From Ophiodon elongatus (taxonomy: Eukaryota > Chordata > Actinopteri > Perciformes > Hexagrammidae), in NCBI GenBank assembly GCA_016806645.1, contig JACSYO010000384.1, positions 602,501 through 666,500 on the forward strand: a stretch of 64,000 bases of DNA. The letters run 5' to 3'. The notes under the pieces are model-generated. The model did no database searches. It had not been told where the DNA came from and saw nothing but the letters and a program-made list of their open reading frames with translations. The number at the start of each line of letters is the position of its first letter. The first letter of the stretch is position 1. The position numbers and the translations under genes were made by a program. Below, one piece after another: positions 1-19,359 of this stretch.

Positions 1-33
1 GGTTTATATTATCTTAAAGCTGTTCTTGTTTAG

Positions 34-38
34 AAAAA
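34..38 (-). terminator. Pol III terminator of the tRNA-Leu gene
   Basis: A run of five T on the minus strand lies 4 bases beyond the tRNA 3' end, the standard RNA polymerase III stop signal. Confidence 0.8.
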
Positions 39-42
39 GGTA

Positions 43-154
43 TGTCAGAAGTGGGATTTGAACCCACGCCTCCATTCGGAGACCAGAAATCCCGTTACTG
101 CGGAAGGATATCAGTCCTTGAGTCTGGCGCCTTAGACCACTCGGCCATCCTGAC
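43..154 (-). tRNA. tRNA-Leu(CAA) with intron
   Basis: Read on the minus strand, the segment begins GTCAGGATGGCCGAGTGG and ends TTCTGAC plus discriminator A, which pair as a 7-bp acceptor stem. The B box / T arm (GGTTCAAATCC) and the long variable arm typical of leucine tRNAs are visible. The anticodon stem CCAGA/TCTGG closes a loop CTCAAGT with anticodon CAA. A 28-nt insertion lies one base 3' of the anticodon, the canonical position of nuclear tRNA introns and a known trait of vertebrate tRNA-Leu-CAA. Removing it leaves an 84-nt tRNA. No CCA is encoded, as expected for a eukaryotic nuclear gene. Confidence 0.97.
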
Positions 155-359
155 ACGGTACCCAATTTTCCGTCAGCTGGGTTTATATTCGCTCCCTAAA
201 TCCGTCCAGCGATCATATATATATTATTCTATTCATCATATACACAACTAGGAATTACTTTATGTATAATTTATTTATTCAATATTTTAAAAAAAGTGTA
301 TTTTAACTTCCGTTTCCCCCCTTTTCAACGTAACGTTTAACGTTAGCTCGGTCGGCGGA

Positions 360-430
360 CGCTCACGTTGAGTGACGTCATATCCGGTGAGTCTCCGCGC
401 GGCAGCCATCTTACACTTCCGTTCTTCAAG
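360..430 (+). promoter_or_regulatory. cox7b proximal promoter: CRE, YY1 and ETS motifs
   Basis: A full CRE (TGACGTCA, 373-380), a YY1-type GCCATCTT (405-412) and an ETS/GABP-type ACTTCCG (about 415-421) lie within 90 bp upstream of the cox7b ATG. CREB, YY1 and NRF-2/GABP sites are established features of nuclear oxidative-phosphorylation promoters. No TATA box is visible. The motifs are seen directly; their use is inferred. Confidence 0.6.
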
Positions 431-457
431 GGTATCTGAAACACCGAGCTAGTCGAC

Positions 458-2169
458 ATGTACCGGTTTGCTAAAACTGCCGTTAACATCACCGGTAAGG
501 AAACTAGTTCGTGTTTAACTACACGGTTGTGTTGTCTGTGTGTGTTTGTGACAGTCGAGAGTTTAATATCAGGTCACTGAAGCTGACTGGGGTTTGGTGG
601 GCGACCGAGGTCAGCGTGTTAACGTTGCGATGCAAGCTAACGCATAACCTATCCCCCAAAAAAGAATCAATTATGTTTAAATAACTGCCCTGAATTATCA
701 TCACAACACTTTGCATGTTAATTCTGAGTTAGTCTACTAACGTTACAGGAAGTAGCCTTCATTATAAAGCCCATAGGTTCGCATAATAATAAGATATCCT
801 TCTTGTGATGTTTATTTCCTTATTGAGTGACGTTGAAGTCAGTTATGGAAATATGCATTTGTTATAGTAACGTAATTTACAATAAGATACACTGACTTGT
901 CTCGGTGAGGTCCGTGTGTTAGTCGGGTTTAGGAAGGGCAAAAAGGACAGCCTTATCGTCTGGATAACTAAACAGAAGTCATCTTGAAAAGATTTGTTTT
1001 ATTGGAATGTGCTCAATTTACTGAGTAAGATAACGTTACATTAACATTTCCATTTATGCATGAAAAAAAATACATTTAAAAGAAAATACACATGTGTACG
1101 CAAATGTAATTGTCGTAACAAAGTATAAACATGATAATGATACAACCTACAATAGTGATTATGACAACATCCTATCGATAAAAATAATTTTTAGTGTATT
1201 GAAAACTGTATTTTACACCGTAAAATGATATTGTTATTGATGTCACGTGCAGGAGCGACTGTGAATTGAGACAGACAAATAATGACGATTTTTTTTAAAT
1301 ATTAGTTTCTATCACAGCACCCTGAATTGTGCCTGTTTTACATGTGTATTTAAATTAATTTATACTGTATATATTCATTAAATTACAACCTGCAAAATGT
1401 AAAAAACTTTAAAGAATATAAGTTACCAATAGTGCAATATAAATGCCAGTTCTGTGTTTTTTTTGCCTTCCAGGTCAGGCCGCAAGGCAGGTGAGGCACA
1501 GCTCCACCGCTCCCCAGGACTTTCATGCCAAGTATGGCAACGGCGTGATGATTGGTGGAATCGTCTTCTGCACGGCTGTGTGGTCATACGTAAGTGGTGC
1601 TGTCCTGTCAGGCCAAGTCACATTCATTTATATGTATGAGCAGAAAATGCAGCTCACTCACAAAGTGGTTGATAGAGAATCACAAAGTGCAGGTTAGAAA
1701 TGTTATAAAGTCAGGGGACATTAGTGTGACACACACCTCCCATGGTTTTAGTTGTGGGGGTGAAAGAAGTAAGAAGTTCTGGGATACCAGTCACAATACT
1801 GAAAACCTTACATTTAACTTGTATAATCAGGAGGAACATTGGGAATGTTATTTTTTTTTAATTGACAGAGATCAATCCCTTTGATATATTCAAGTCTGAG
1901 AATGCTTTATTATTTTTACCACAGTTAAAAGCCTTAGATGTGCCCAAAGGGGTTGAGAATTTTAATTTGAGTTTTATTGTGTATGATTTCTACTGATTTG
2001 AATTTCTTTGCAATAACAAGGTCTTAAAAAGTCCAAAAAAAAGTGTGCCATGCCCTTGAAAAACTAGTTTGGTGTCTTTGGGCAGGTGCTGACTCAGACT
2101 GGCATCACCTGGAATTTATCACCTGTTGGGAAGGTCATGCCCAAACCATGGAGAGAGCCCGAGGAATGA
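458..2169 (+). CDS. cox7b: Cytochrome c oxidase subunit 7B
   Basis: Nuclear-encoded subunit of mitochondrial complex IV, a single-pass inner-membrane protein. Coding exons are 458-494, 1474-1589 and 2086-2169, all with GT-AG introns and consistent phases, giving 78 residues (human COX7B has 80). The N-terminus (MYRFAKTAVNITGQAARQ) is a basic, amphipathic mitochondrial presequence. The mature part carries the family block DFHAKYGN, a hydrophobic stretch (GGIVFCTAVWSYV) that forms the membrane helix, and the conserved C-terminal block WNLSPVGKV. Poly(A) signals AATAAA lie at 2232 and 2272. The gene sits immediately upstream of pgk1 in the same orientation, the same neighbourhood as human Xq21.1. 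The start is the only ATG that precedes the presequence in exon 1. Confidence 0.97.
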
Positions 2170-2689
2170 AGCTCCGCCATGACAGACCTGCATCCTACCT
2201 TATAAACCTTCTGGTTGTACAGATGAATAACAATAAATGCCTGTGTTTATTCCAACAAGTTCCTTTGCCCAAATAAATTAAGAATGATTCTACCCATCAT
2301 TGTTTCTTTTCTTTGCTGTGTGAATTATCTGCACAAAGTAGCTTCCTTATCTATCACAGCTGTAACTAAGCTCTTTGAGGTTTCTGGTTCTCTTAAGTTG
2401 AAATGCTATTGTTGGAAGTCATGATGGAGTTCATAGTTTACAACTAAAACCCCTGCGTTCAGAATTTTTTTCAGAAGTATTAGCAAAATGTACTCGATGT
2501 ATAAAAAGGGCTCATTATGCAGAATTGCTTCTCTGTGTTATTTAGTAGAATATATTGTTTTACTACTAACAAATACATTTATTTTAATCTTTGTCAACAT
2601 AGAAATACTACTGGGTAGATTATTAGTATAGTATTGCTTTGCAAATAAGCATTTTTTGTGTAAAAAAACAATTAGTAACTATTAAACTC

Positions 2690-3330
2690 AAATAAATGTG
2701 GTCAAGTAAAATGTACATTTCCCTCTGAGATGTAGTGGAGTAGAAGTAAAAAGTAGCAGAAAATAGAAATACAAAAATACATATACATCAGAATTGTACT
2801 TTAATACAGTACTTTGGTAAATGTACATGCTACTTTATACTTCTACTCCACATTTTGGAGGCAAATATTGTATTATATCTTTTTACTGCGCTACATTTAA
2901 TTGATAATTTAGGTTACTCTGCAAATTCAGAGTATTAATACAAATAAAAAAATGACTGTCATAATATAGACACGGGTACCCACCAGTACATAAAGTAATT
3001 CAAATTAGCTCCACCTTAACCGTCTCCAACATGAAAGTGATGAACACATTCGTGCATTTATATTTCCAATTAATTGAATGTATTATTTTGAAATCGGATA
3101 TTCTGCGTAATGAGTACTTTTACTTTTAGTCCTTTAAGTATATTATTATGCCAATACTATTGTAGTTTTACTTGAATACAACTTTGAATGCAGTACTTTT
3201 ATCAGCATGTATACGCTGTGGCATTATTTTTACTAGTAAAATATATGAGTACTTCTACCACCACTGCTCAAAATTGTACGGAAGTACAATACATGAGTAA
3301 ATGTACCTTTAGTAGTGTTTAGTGTTTTCC
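2690..3330. repeat. Teleost interspersed repeat (AAGTACT-rich family), cox7b-pgk1 intergenic
   Basis: Low-complexity stretch rich in the phrases AAGTAAAAGTA, GTACTTTTACT and CACTGCTC. The same phrases recur at more than fifteen other places in this window, so this is one copy, probably composite, of a high-copy non-coding family. No open frame of note lies within it. Confidence 0.7.
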
Positions 3331-3439
3331 CTGCGAAATCAATGAGGGTGAGTTGACTGCGTCATCAGGGTGGTAACTTTACGTCAGATGACTGACAGCA
3401 ACGAGATCCAATCGAATGTCTCGCTGTCGCCCGCTGTTA

Positions 3440-3580
3440 CCAATCAGCAGCCAGGGGGCGTGTCCTATCCCCGCCCTGCTGCTATTCCTCCGTGCTAAGG
3501 TCACTGCAGTCACTCGGTAGCTAAACGGCGGAGGAGACCCAGCGAAGGAAGTAGCGACGGAAACAACAGAAACAAGCAAC
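3440..3580 (+). promoter_or_regulatory. pgk1 proximal promoter and 5' UTR
   Basis: GC-rich block upstream of the pgk1 ATG with a CCAAT box (3440-3444), a GCGTG core (3458-3462) that fits the RCGTG hypoxia-response element, and a CCCGCCC Sp1-type box (about 3469). PGK1 is an established HIF-1 target in mammals; that this GCGTG is functional is an inference. No TATA box is visible. Confidence 0.5.
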
Positions 3581-13048
<9,468 letters not shown>

Positions 13049-13079
13049 ACTTCCCGTCAGCCCGCTGGTGTTTGCGTGA

Positions 13080-13080
<1 letters not shown>

Positions 13081-13129
<49 letters not shown>

Positions 13130-13345
13130 CGTGGCGGTGGGTATCTGCTCCTGTTTACTCCTGAAACGATTAAAAACAAACACCTGCTTTAACAGCCATT
13201 TAATCTTCCATTCAATCTTTGTTTTTAAAGTAAAACCAGAGATTAATTTCCTTTGCCTCAGATCTGTCAGCGCCGTCTAAACATGTTCTGTCTCCAACAC
13301 GCCGAGGGGACGGATCATTCATTGGATCAAACGGCTCGTTAAAGT

Positions 13346-13437
<92 letters not shown>
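13081..13437 (+). repeat. Two (GT)n tracts in the pgk1 3' UTR
   Basis: GT runs occupy about 13081-13127 and 13347-13437 inside the inferred 3' UTR, before the first AATAAA at 13492. Their length would be expected to vary between individuals. Confidence 0.95.
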
Positions 13438-13734
13438 TCATTTGCTTAACCACCCACTTGGAAACATCGCCGCAACACCCTCAGTCTATGTAATAAAACG
13501 GTTAATTTGATGTACGTAGGCGTTCTGTCTGGTTGTTGTTTTCTGAGCGGCTTCAGACGGAGACGCCGGGTCGACTGATCTCTTCAGATTAATAAATCTG
13601 TCTGTGGAAAAACTTCTGTCACTGTTTCCTCCTTTTTTATGTTAACGACACGTCGTAATCAGAGCATAACTCACGATGCTACGGTCTCATGACAGGATAT
13701 TATGAAGACTCATCAACTCTTGACCGTGATGGAC

Positions 13735-13880
13735 AGTTGGGGAATGTAAGCACATTCATTTAACCACAAATATGAGGAATTTACTTTTCATGTCACTTTC
13801 TACATCTCATACGTCGTACTATTTACTTCACTACATTTATCTGACGGCTTTCGTTACATTGCACACAATGAATGAGGAAA
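13735..13880. repeat. AAGTACT-family fragment downstream of pgk1
   Basis: Contains CTTTCTACATCTCATACGTC and ACTACATTTATCTGACGGC; the latter is also present near 61240. Lies between the convergent 3' ends of pgk1 and the LAT2-type gene. The remaining DNA up to 14426 is AT-rich with no recognisable feature. Confidence 0.55.
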
Positions 13881-14534
13881 TGTACAAGTTCTGCATGTGA
13901 CTTTTAATGATCAATCCTTCATATCTCCAGATGAAAGTAACAAATGTATATTTACGATGGATAGGTTTATATATTTATAGAAAGTGAGGTCAACTGGTGC
14001 AAAAAATAAATGTATAATCAGAAAAAAATATTATAAACAATCAGTACCAACTCTATTCTTGTTTACGCCGCTGATGAATACAATTTAAAGATTCCTATGA
14101 TGCGTTTGAATCCAATAAATAATAGGCCATAATAAACTTCCCTGTTAAGATCTACTTTGAAGCAGCTTAAGACATATGAAGCTTTCTTGAATCTAATACT
14201 ATTTAGTATTTTTAATTCACAAGTAATGTGATTTTAAAAATGAATAGTCACGTCCTAAATCCTAAATGTCACTTAAAGTTCACGTCAAATTTTTCAACAC
14301 ATTTTGGCACCAAAACATTCAAGAACAACAACGAGAAACGACAGCGTGTCGCTTCTGTGTGTTGTGTTCTGTTTGAATGGATCTGTCACCTCAGCTTTAA
14401 AACACAATCGAGGTACATGAGCATTTTTATTCACATCATCATTGGCACATAAAAAACCAACAGCTTCAGCTCAGTGTAACAACAGAAAGTTCAGAGTGCA
14501 GGCCGATTGTTTTCTGGCATCCACATCGCTGCAG

Positions 14535-17500
14535 TCAGCTGTTTTCGTTCACATAATCCGGCTCATCTGTCACAAAAGAAGGTTTATGAAATGTTAAAGG
14601 GATCGTTTGGATCTTTTGAAGTGGCGTTCATGTGGTTACTTCTCTCTATTACGGGAGCATAGCAACGTACCGCCGTGGTCATGTAACTATTTAACAATAA
14701 TTACAAAACTATTTTTCATTCAAAATCCAATCATTTGCTCTTCCTGTAAAACTAAATATGACGTGTGCTTTAAATTAAGCTAGTACCAATCAGTTTCAAC
14801 CAATAATATATGACTGCAAACTCTCAAATCTAAAGAGATTCTGCAGAAAATGTTCACATTTCAGATGCAATCGGAGAACAATTTGTATTTGTTCCATTGT
14901 TTTGGTTGTATTGATTCTCATGGTGTACATTTTGGGCGTGAGGATTTTTTATTTTGGAAGCACAATTTTCGCTCCTAAAGTAAGTCTATAATAAACTGTG
15001 TACCAAAATACAGACTCTTCAGGACAGGAATGCTCCTATTGAAACCACCAAAAATAATGTGGATGCTAATTGTCACAATCAGTCTGTGAAAAGAAAAAGC
15101 CCAACATTTAGTATACAGACAATAATTAATTCATTGTGGGTTTTTTTTATGTAGACATTTTGGTCCTCAAGCAACTTTTTTTTAGGGTTAAAGATGACTG
15201 AAAACATTAATTAGTTTTAAAATAGTTAAATAATTTCAGATTCCGTCTGTAGGTTCACTTGTACTCAGGTAGGATACAAACGTTATTCTGCTTGAGTGTT
15301 TTGGTATTCCTCAATTGCAGATTAACTCAAACCATAGTATATCATGTAACTTAATGAATACATATTATTTATGGCACTCACCATCTTTTTGCTCCTGCAC
15401 AACTTGCTCCAGAAACTCAGAGTTCTCGTAGTCGTCCTCATCTGTTTGGTGAAACAACAGTTTGAATGAGTCGAACTTCAGCACCTGATTTTTATTTTTA
15501 CTTCTGTTTTGATTCATTGGTTGAACTAACCATCTTTACTTGATAATGAAGTTTCCATGTTAGCATAGACACCTGGATTCGGATCAGCATCTATAAAAAT
15601 ATAAAATGATGAATGAGTTCTTTTAAAAGTATGTCAGTGCATTTCATATTTAATTTTATGTGTAGTGTAAAGTGCAGATGCTCACCAGTTATGCTTGCGC
15701 TCTGTTCATTTGCATACACTGAGATTGCGAGTGGCGCTCTATAAGACAATACACAAATATGACGTGATTTAATCACTCGTTCTGCTTTTTTATGTGTAAA
15801 TATATATATTATTATTTTTTTTAATTTATTATTTTTTATGAGAAAATATAGTAAAAATAGCTTCAAAACTTACACATATGTGTGTTCCCCACTTCCTGTT
15901 TTGGCTGCAGCAACACAGTGATATGAGTGAAAAATCACAAAACACTTAAAGTATATAAATGTATTTATTGTGTTTTGTGTGTGTGAATTTACCATATGAG
16001 ATATTTTGATAGTCTGACTGTTTGTCCATTGCAGCTGTAGCACATAGTCAATCAATTTAAACCCTTTGCAGATTAATGTGTTGAAATCTTTGACATGAAA
16101 ATAAACATGAGGAGCTTACCTGTTGAAAAGTCCTCAAACTCCTCTCGTGTTTCACTGAAAAACAATAAAAAATAAAGTGTTCTTTTTACAATTCTGTTTG
16201 TTTCAGATCAAACAAAGGAGATAAAACGTTTTAAGTAGTGAGATTTTTTAAGTGTTTCTATGTGTTTTCTTTTCTTCATACAGGCTAGCTATTTCCACCT
16301 GTTCCCAGTCTTTATGCTAAGCTAGGCTAACCACGTCTCCAGCTCTGTACCGAATGTACAGATTCATATCAATCTTCTCATCGCACGCTTGGAAAGTATT
16401 CCCGTATAAAATGTTGAACTGTTCCTTTAAAGATACCGGTGTGTGTCAGAGTATACATACACTGTGGGTGAAGCGATCTGATTGGCTCTGGTGACTGAAA
16501 AATGAAACGGCAAAAAGATGTCAAAGGTCAATTAAATACAGTGATGGAAGTAGTCTGAAAAGTAACTTAAGCTGTCAGACAAATGTAGTGCAGTAAAAAG
16601 TACAATGTTTCTCTAATAATAATTTAGTAAACCACAAGTACCTTGAATTTGTACTTCCACACATGTACTGTAAAACTTAAAGTGAGTAATGAATAGAAAT
16701 AAACCCTCACTTGCCTGTTTTTGATTGCGTCACAGTAAACACACTTCCCCCACGTTGGCTGTCAGGATGTATATTATGAAAAGAAATTCAAATATATACT
16801 AAATATTAACAAAACAATTCACTACAATGCTGCCATCGGACTGATAGGAGTTCAACATGGATGTATCAAGAGGAAAAATCACCTGTGTTACCTGTATATG
16901 TTGTTCTATAAATTCAATATATTTTCCATAACTAAGACATACATAGATCAAAACCTTTATTAGGTCCATATAGTATCAATCATATATCATGAGTAAGCAG
17001 CATCTTCATTTTATTTAATTACATTTTTTGGATAATGTATGCCCTTCATTTTCTCTTCCAATGCTATTTGATTCATCAGGAGAAAACCAATAGAAAGGCT
17101 GTCGGCCAACGTGAGAATGTGAAACAAATACTCAACACTCACAACGTCTGCGGATTGTATATTTGATGCTCCTCGTGTATGATCTCTGCAAGAAATACAA
17201 AGCAGACGAAATGGTAACATGTGATACTTTCAACACCACAGTATTATTCAGCACTTTGATCAGATCTGCTTTTGAAGACGGACGTGTGTTACGCAGTTAC
17301 TGTAAATGAACTGGACTGATTTATACAAGTTAAAAGAGCTGAAATTAGAAACTGGAAAACATTTGTGGTGTTTAATTTGTGGTGTTCCATTTGAGTCGTT
17401 CCATTTGAGGCGTTTCATTTGAGACGTTCCATTTGTGGCGTTTCATTTGAGTCGTTCCATTTGAGGCGTTTCATTTGAGACGTTCCATTTGTGGCGTTTC

Positions 17501-18909
17501 ATTTGAGACGCCTCAGGGCCTCGGTAGCTTGTCAGAGCATCGGCATTAAGTGTGTTTCCATCCGTCTGTTCTTATGTGCATTTTCAATTTGCATATAAAA
17601 AAAGAAACCTCAATGAAAATGCTTGAGATGAAATGGTGGACAAAAAGTGTTTATGCTTGGCGGAGGTGGAAAAGTTGGCAAAAGCGCAACAGAAACAGAC
17701 AGTAGAGGAATATAACTAAGTACATTAAATTTACTTAAGTACTGTACATAAGTACAAATATGAGGTTCTCGTACTTTACTTTTCTACTACGACTTTGTCT
17801 GACACATTTAGTTACTTTACAAACAAAATATTTGCACACAAAACATTAAAAGTTTATAAAATATGTGTTGTTATTAATTAAAGTAGCCAACAGTTTGTAC
17901 AAGTACAGCTGAAAAGATTAGTCGATGAATCAATTAACCAATTGACAGAAAGATAATCTGCAACCTTTTTGGTGTCTTTTTCATGTAAAAACAATTCAAG
18001 GTTCCAACTTCACGAATATGAAAAAATGCTGCTTTTCCTTTTAATAATGTTAATAATTGTAATGTATTAGTGATAATGTTGAGCTTTGAACTATTGGTTG
18101 AAGAAAACAAACATTGTGAAGGTGTCAATTTTCACTATTTTTACAAACCAAACAATCAATTGATTAATGGAGAAAATATTCAGCAAATTTATCCATTATA
18201 AGAAAATAATAATAACAGTAAAATCCTGCTTTTACATTAATGCCTGAGTAATAATAATCTGATGATATAATATATAATAGTATAACAGTCACAGGGGACA
18301 TCTTTTCTGCATTGAGCACTTTTTTTGACGCAGTGAAGTAGAAGTATTACGTATATAGCAGAAACTACTCAGGTTAAGAATAAGTATGTCTGTAAACTGT
18401 ATTTAAAAAGGAAATCCTTAAGATTTAAGTTCTGGTTGATTTAGAATTTTTCTTTTTGGGCTGTGTCCGAAATAACACACCAACATGGTATTGTTTCCGG
18501 GAGAGTCGCCACTGACACCCAGTTTGTAAAATTAAAAATATTTAAATATTGCATTACTTTCATGAGTGTGCAGTTGGCTCAATCATTTCTTGTGTTGCCT
18601 CCTTTGGTGACAGATGGGGACTTAACAGACATTTACTCCCGTTAAAGTCTTTGCGATTGCCACTTTAAACACAATACTTGAGTAAATCTACTTCTGTCTA
18701 CCTCCTCTGCTTTTCCTGTCTTTAACGTGGAGGCAGCGCACTCCCCCAAACCGCTGATAATACAGAGGACATACTAACTCGAGCCCAGATTTAAAAAGCA
18801 TTCATAAAAAAAGTGTGAAAAGTTGCTTCCCCAAAAATATGCCTGTAAAAACAGTTAAACAGCCCACGTTTGACTCGGATTGAGTATTTCTTCCAGCACC
18901 GTGCACAGA

Positions 18910-18994
<85 letters not shown>

Positions 18995-19126
18995 GGTCCG
19001 GCCTCTGAGCTAAATGAACTTACTGGACTTCCTTTTGCATCGCAGGCAGAGAACAGACAGCAGACTCAACCCCATCACTGACACCACAGTCAGGACTGCA
19101 GCCAGCAGACTGGAGTCTCCTATCAT
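14535..19126 (-). CDS. lat2: LAT2/NTAL-type transmembrane adaptor
   Basis: Raft-anchored scaffold of lymphoid/myeloid immunoreceptor signalling. Minus-strand coding exons, 5' to 3': 19126-19024, 17185-17143, 16758-16715, 16494-16461, 16154-16120, 16034-15993, 15904-15874, 15738-15686, 15590-15531, 15441-15382 and 14566-14535 (11 segments). They total 537 nt, giving 178 residues. The short extracellular N-terminus is followed by a single membrane helix (residues about 7-26) and a juxtamembrane CLRC, the palmitoylation pattern of LAT-family adaptors. The tail then carries five Tyr-x-Asn Grb2-SH2 sites: Y95QN, Y119AN, Y137AN, Y153EN and Y173VN. The C-terminal block DEPDYVN resembles NTAL. No PLC-gamma site of the LAT YLVV type is seen, which favours LAT2 over LAT. 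The intron after the third segment has a GC donor. The ninth exon has an alternative in-phase donor (ending at 15540). A poly(A) signal (TTTATT on plus) lies at 14426-14431. A non-coding exon ending at 19192 may precede the ATG. Confidence 0.85.
16540..16700. repeat. AAGTACT-family fragment in a lat2 intron
   Basis: Phrases GTGATGGAAGTAGTCTGAAA, GTGCAGTAAAAAGTAC and GTACTTCCACACATGTACTG match other copies in the window. Confidence 0.55.
17361..17512 (+). repeat. 14-bp minisatellite with 56-bp higher-order unit
   Basis: About ten tandem units of the form GTTYCATTTGWGNC in the first long lat2 intron. The two variable positions cycle through AGTC, AGGC, AGAC and TGGC, so four 14-bp units make a 56-bp super-unit that is present twice. 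No reading frame is implied. Confidence 0.9.
17700..18690. repeat. AAGTACT-family repeats, composite, in the lat2 intron
   Basis: Blocks at about 17700-17960 and 18240-18690 contain TTACTTAAGTACTGTACATA, TTTCTACTACGACTTTGTCT and ACTTGAGTAAATCTACTTCT. Between them is an AT-rich segment with GATTAGTCGATGAATCAATT, also seen at about 47160 and 59090, which suggests that this too belongs to the repeat. Confidence 0.6.
18908..18991 (+). repeat. (CA)n microsatellite
   Basis: About 42 CA dinucleotides, 33 bp from the donor of the first coding lat2 exon. Confidence 0.98.
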
Positions 19127-19359
19127 GCCTAAAACACACAGAAGAATAAATAAAAAAAACAGACTATGATGTGACCTCAAAGTGGACTAACCTTGGCTGC
19201 CGTCCAGAGGTCACCTATCAACAGCCATTCTCCGTCATGGTTGAAGTAGCTGCTGTTTTCCTGTTAACAAGACAGAGCGGTCCACAGGATGTGGTTGTCC
19301 AAAACAAAACTGAAACCTAGTTTGTCCCTTTGTACACGAGACTTGTACAGTGCAGTGCA

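Noticed and set aside
16461..16494. Direct joining of lat2 segment 2 to the segment at 16494 by a shifted acceptor
   Set aside because: It would keep frame only with a poor acceptor; inserting the 44-nt exon at 16758-16715 restores frame with normal acceptors and family-like sequence.
14535..19126. Assigning the minus-strand adaptor to LAT rather than LAT2
   Set aside because: No LAT-type YLVV PLC-gamma site is present and the C-terminus (EPDYVN) matches NTAL; the choice remains open to phylogeny.
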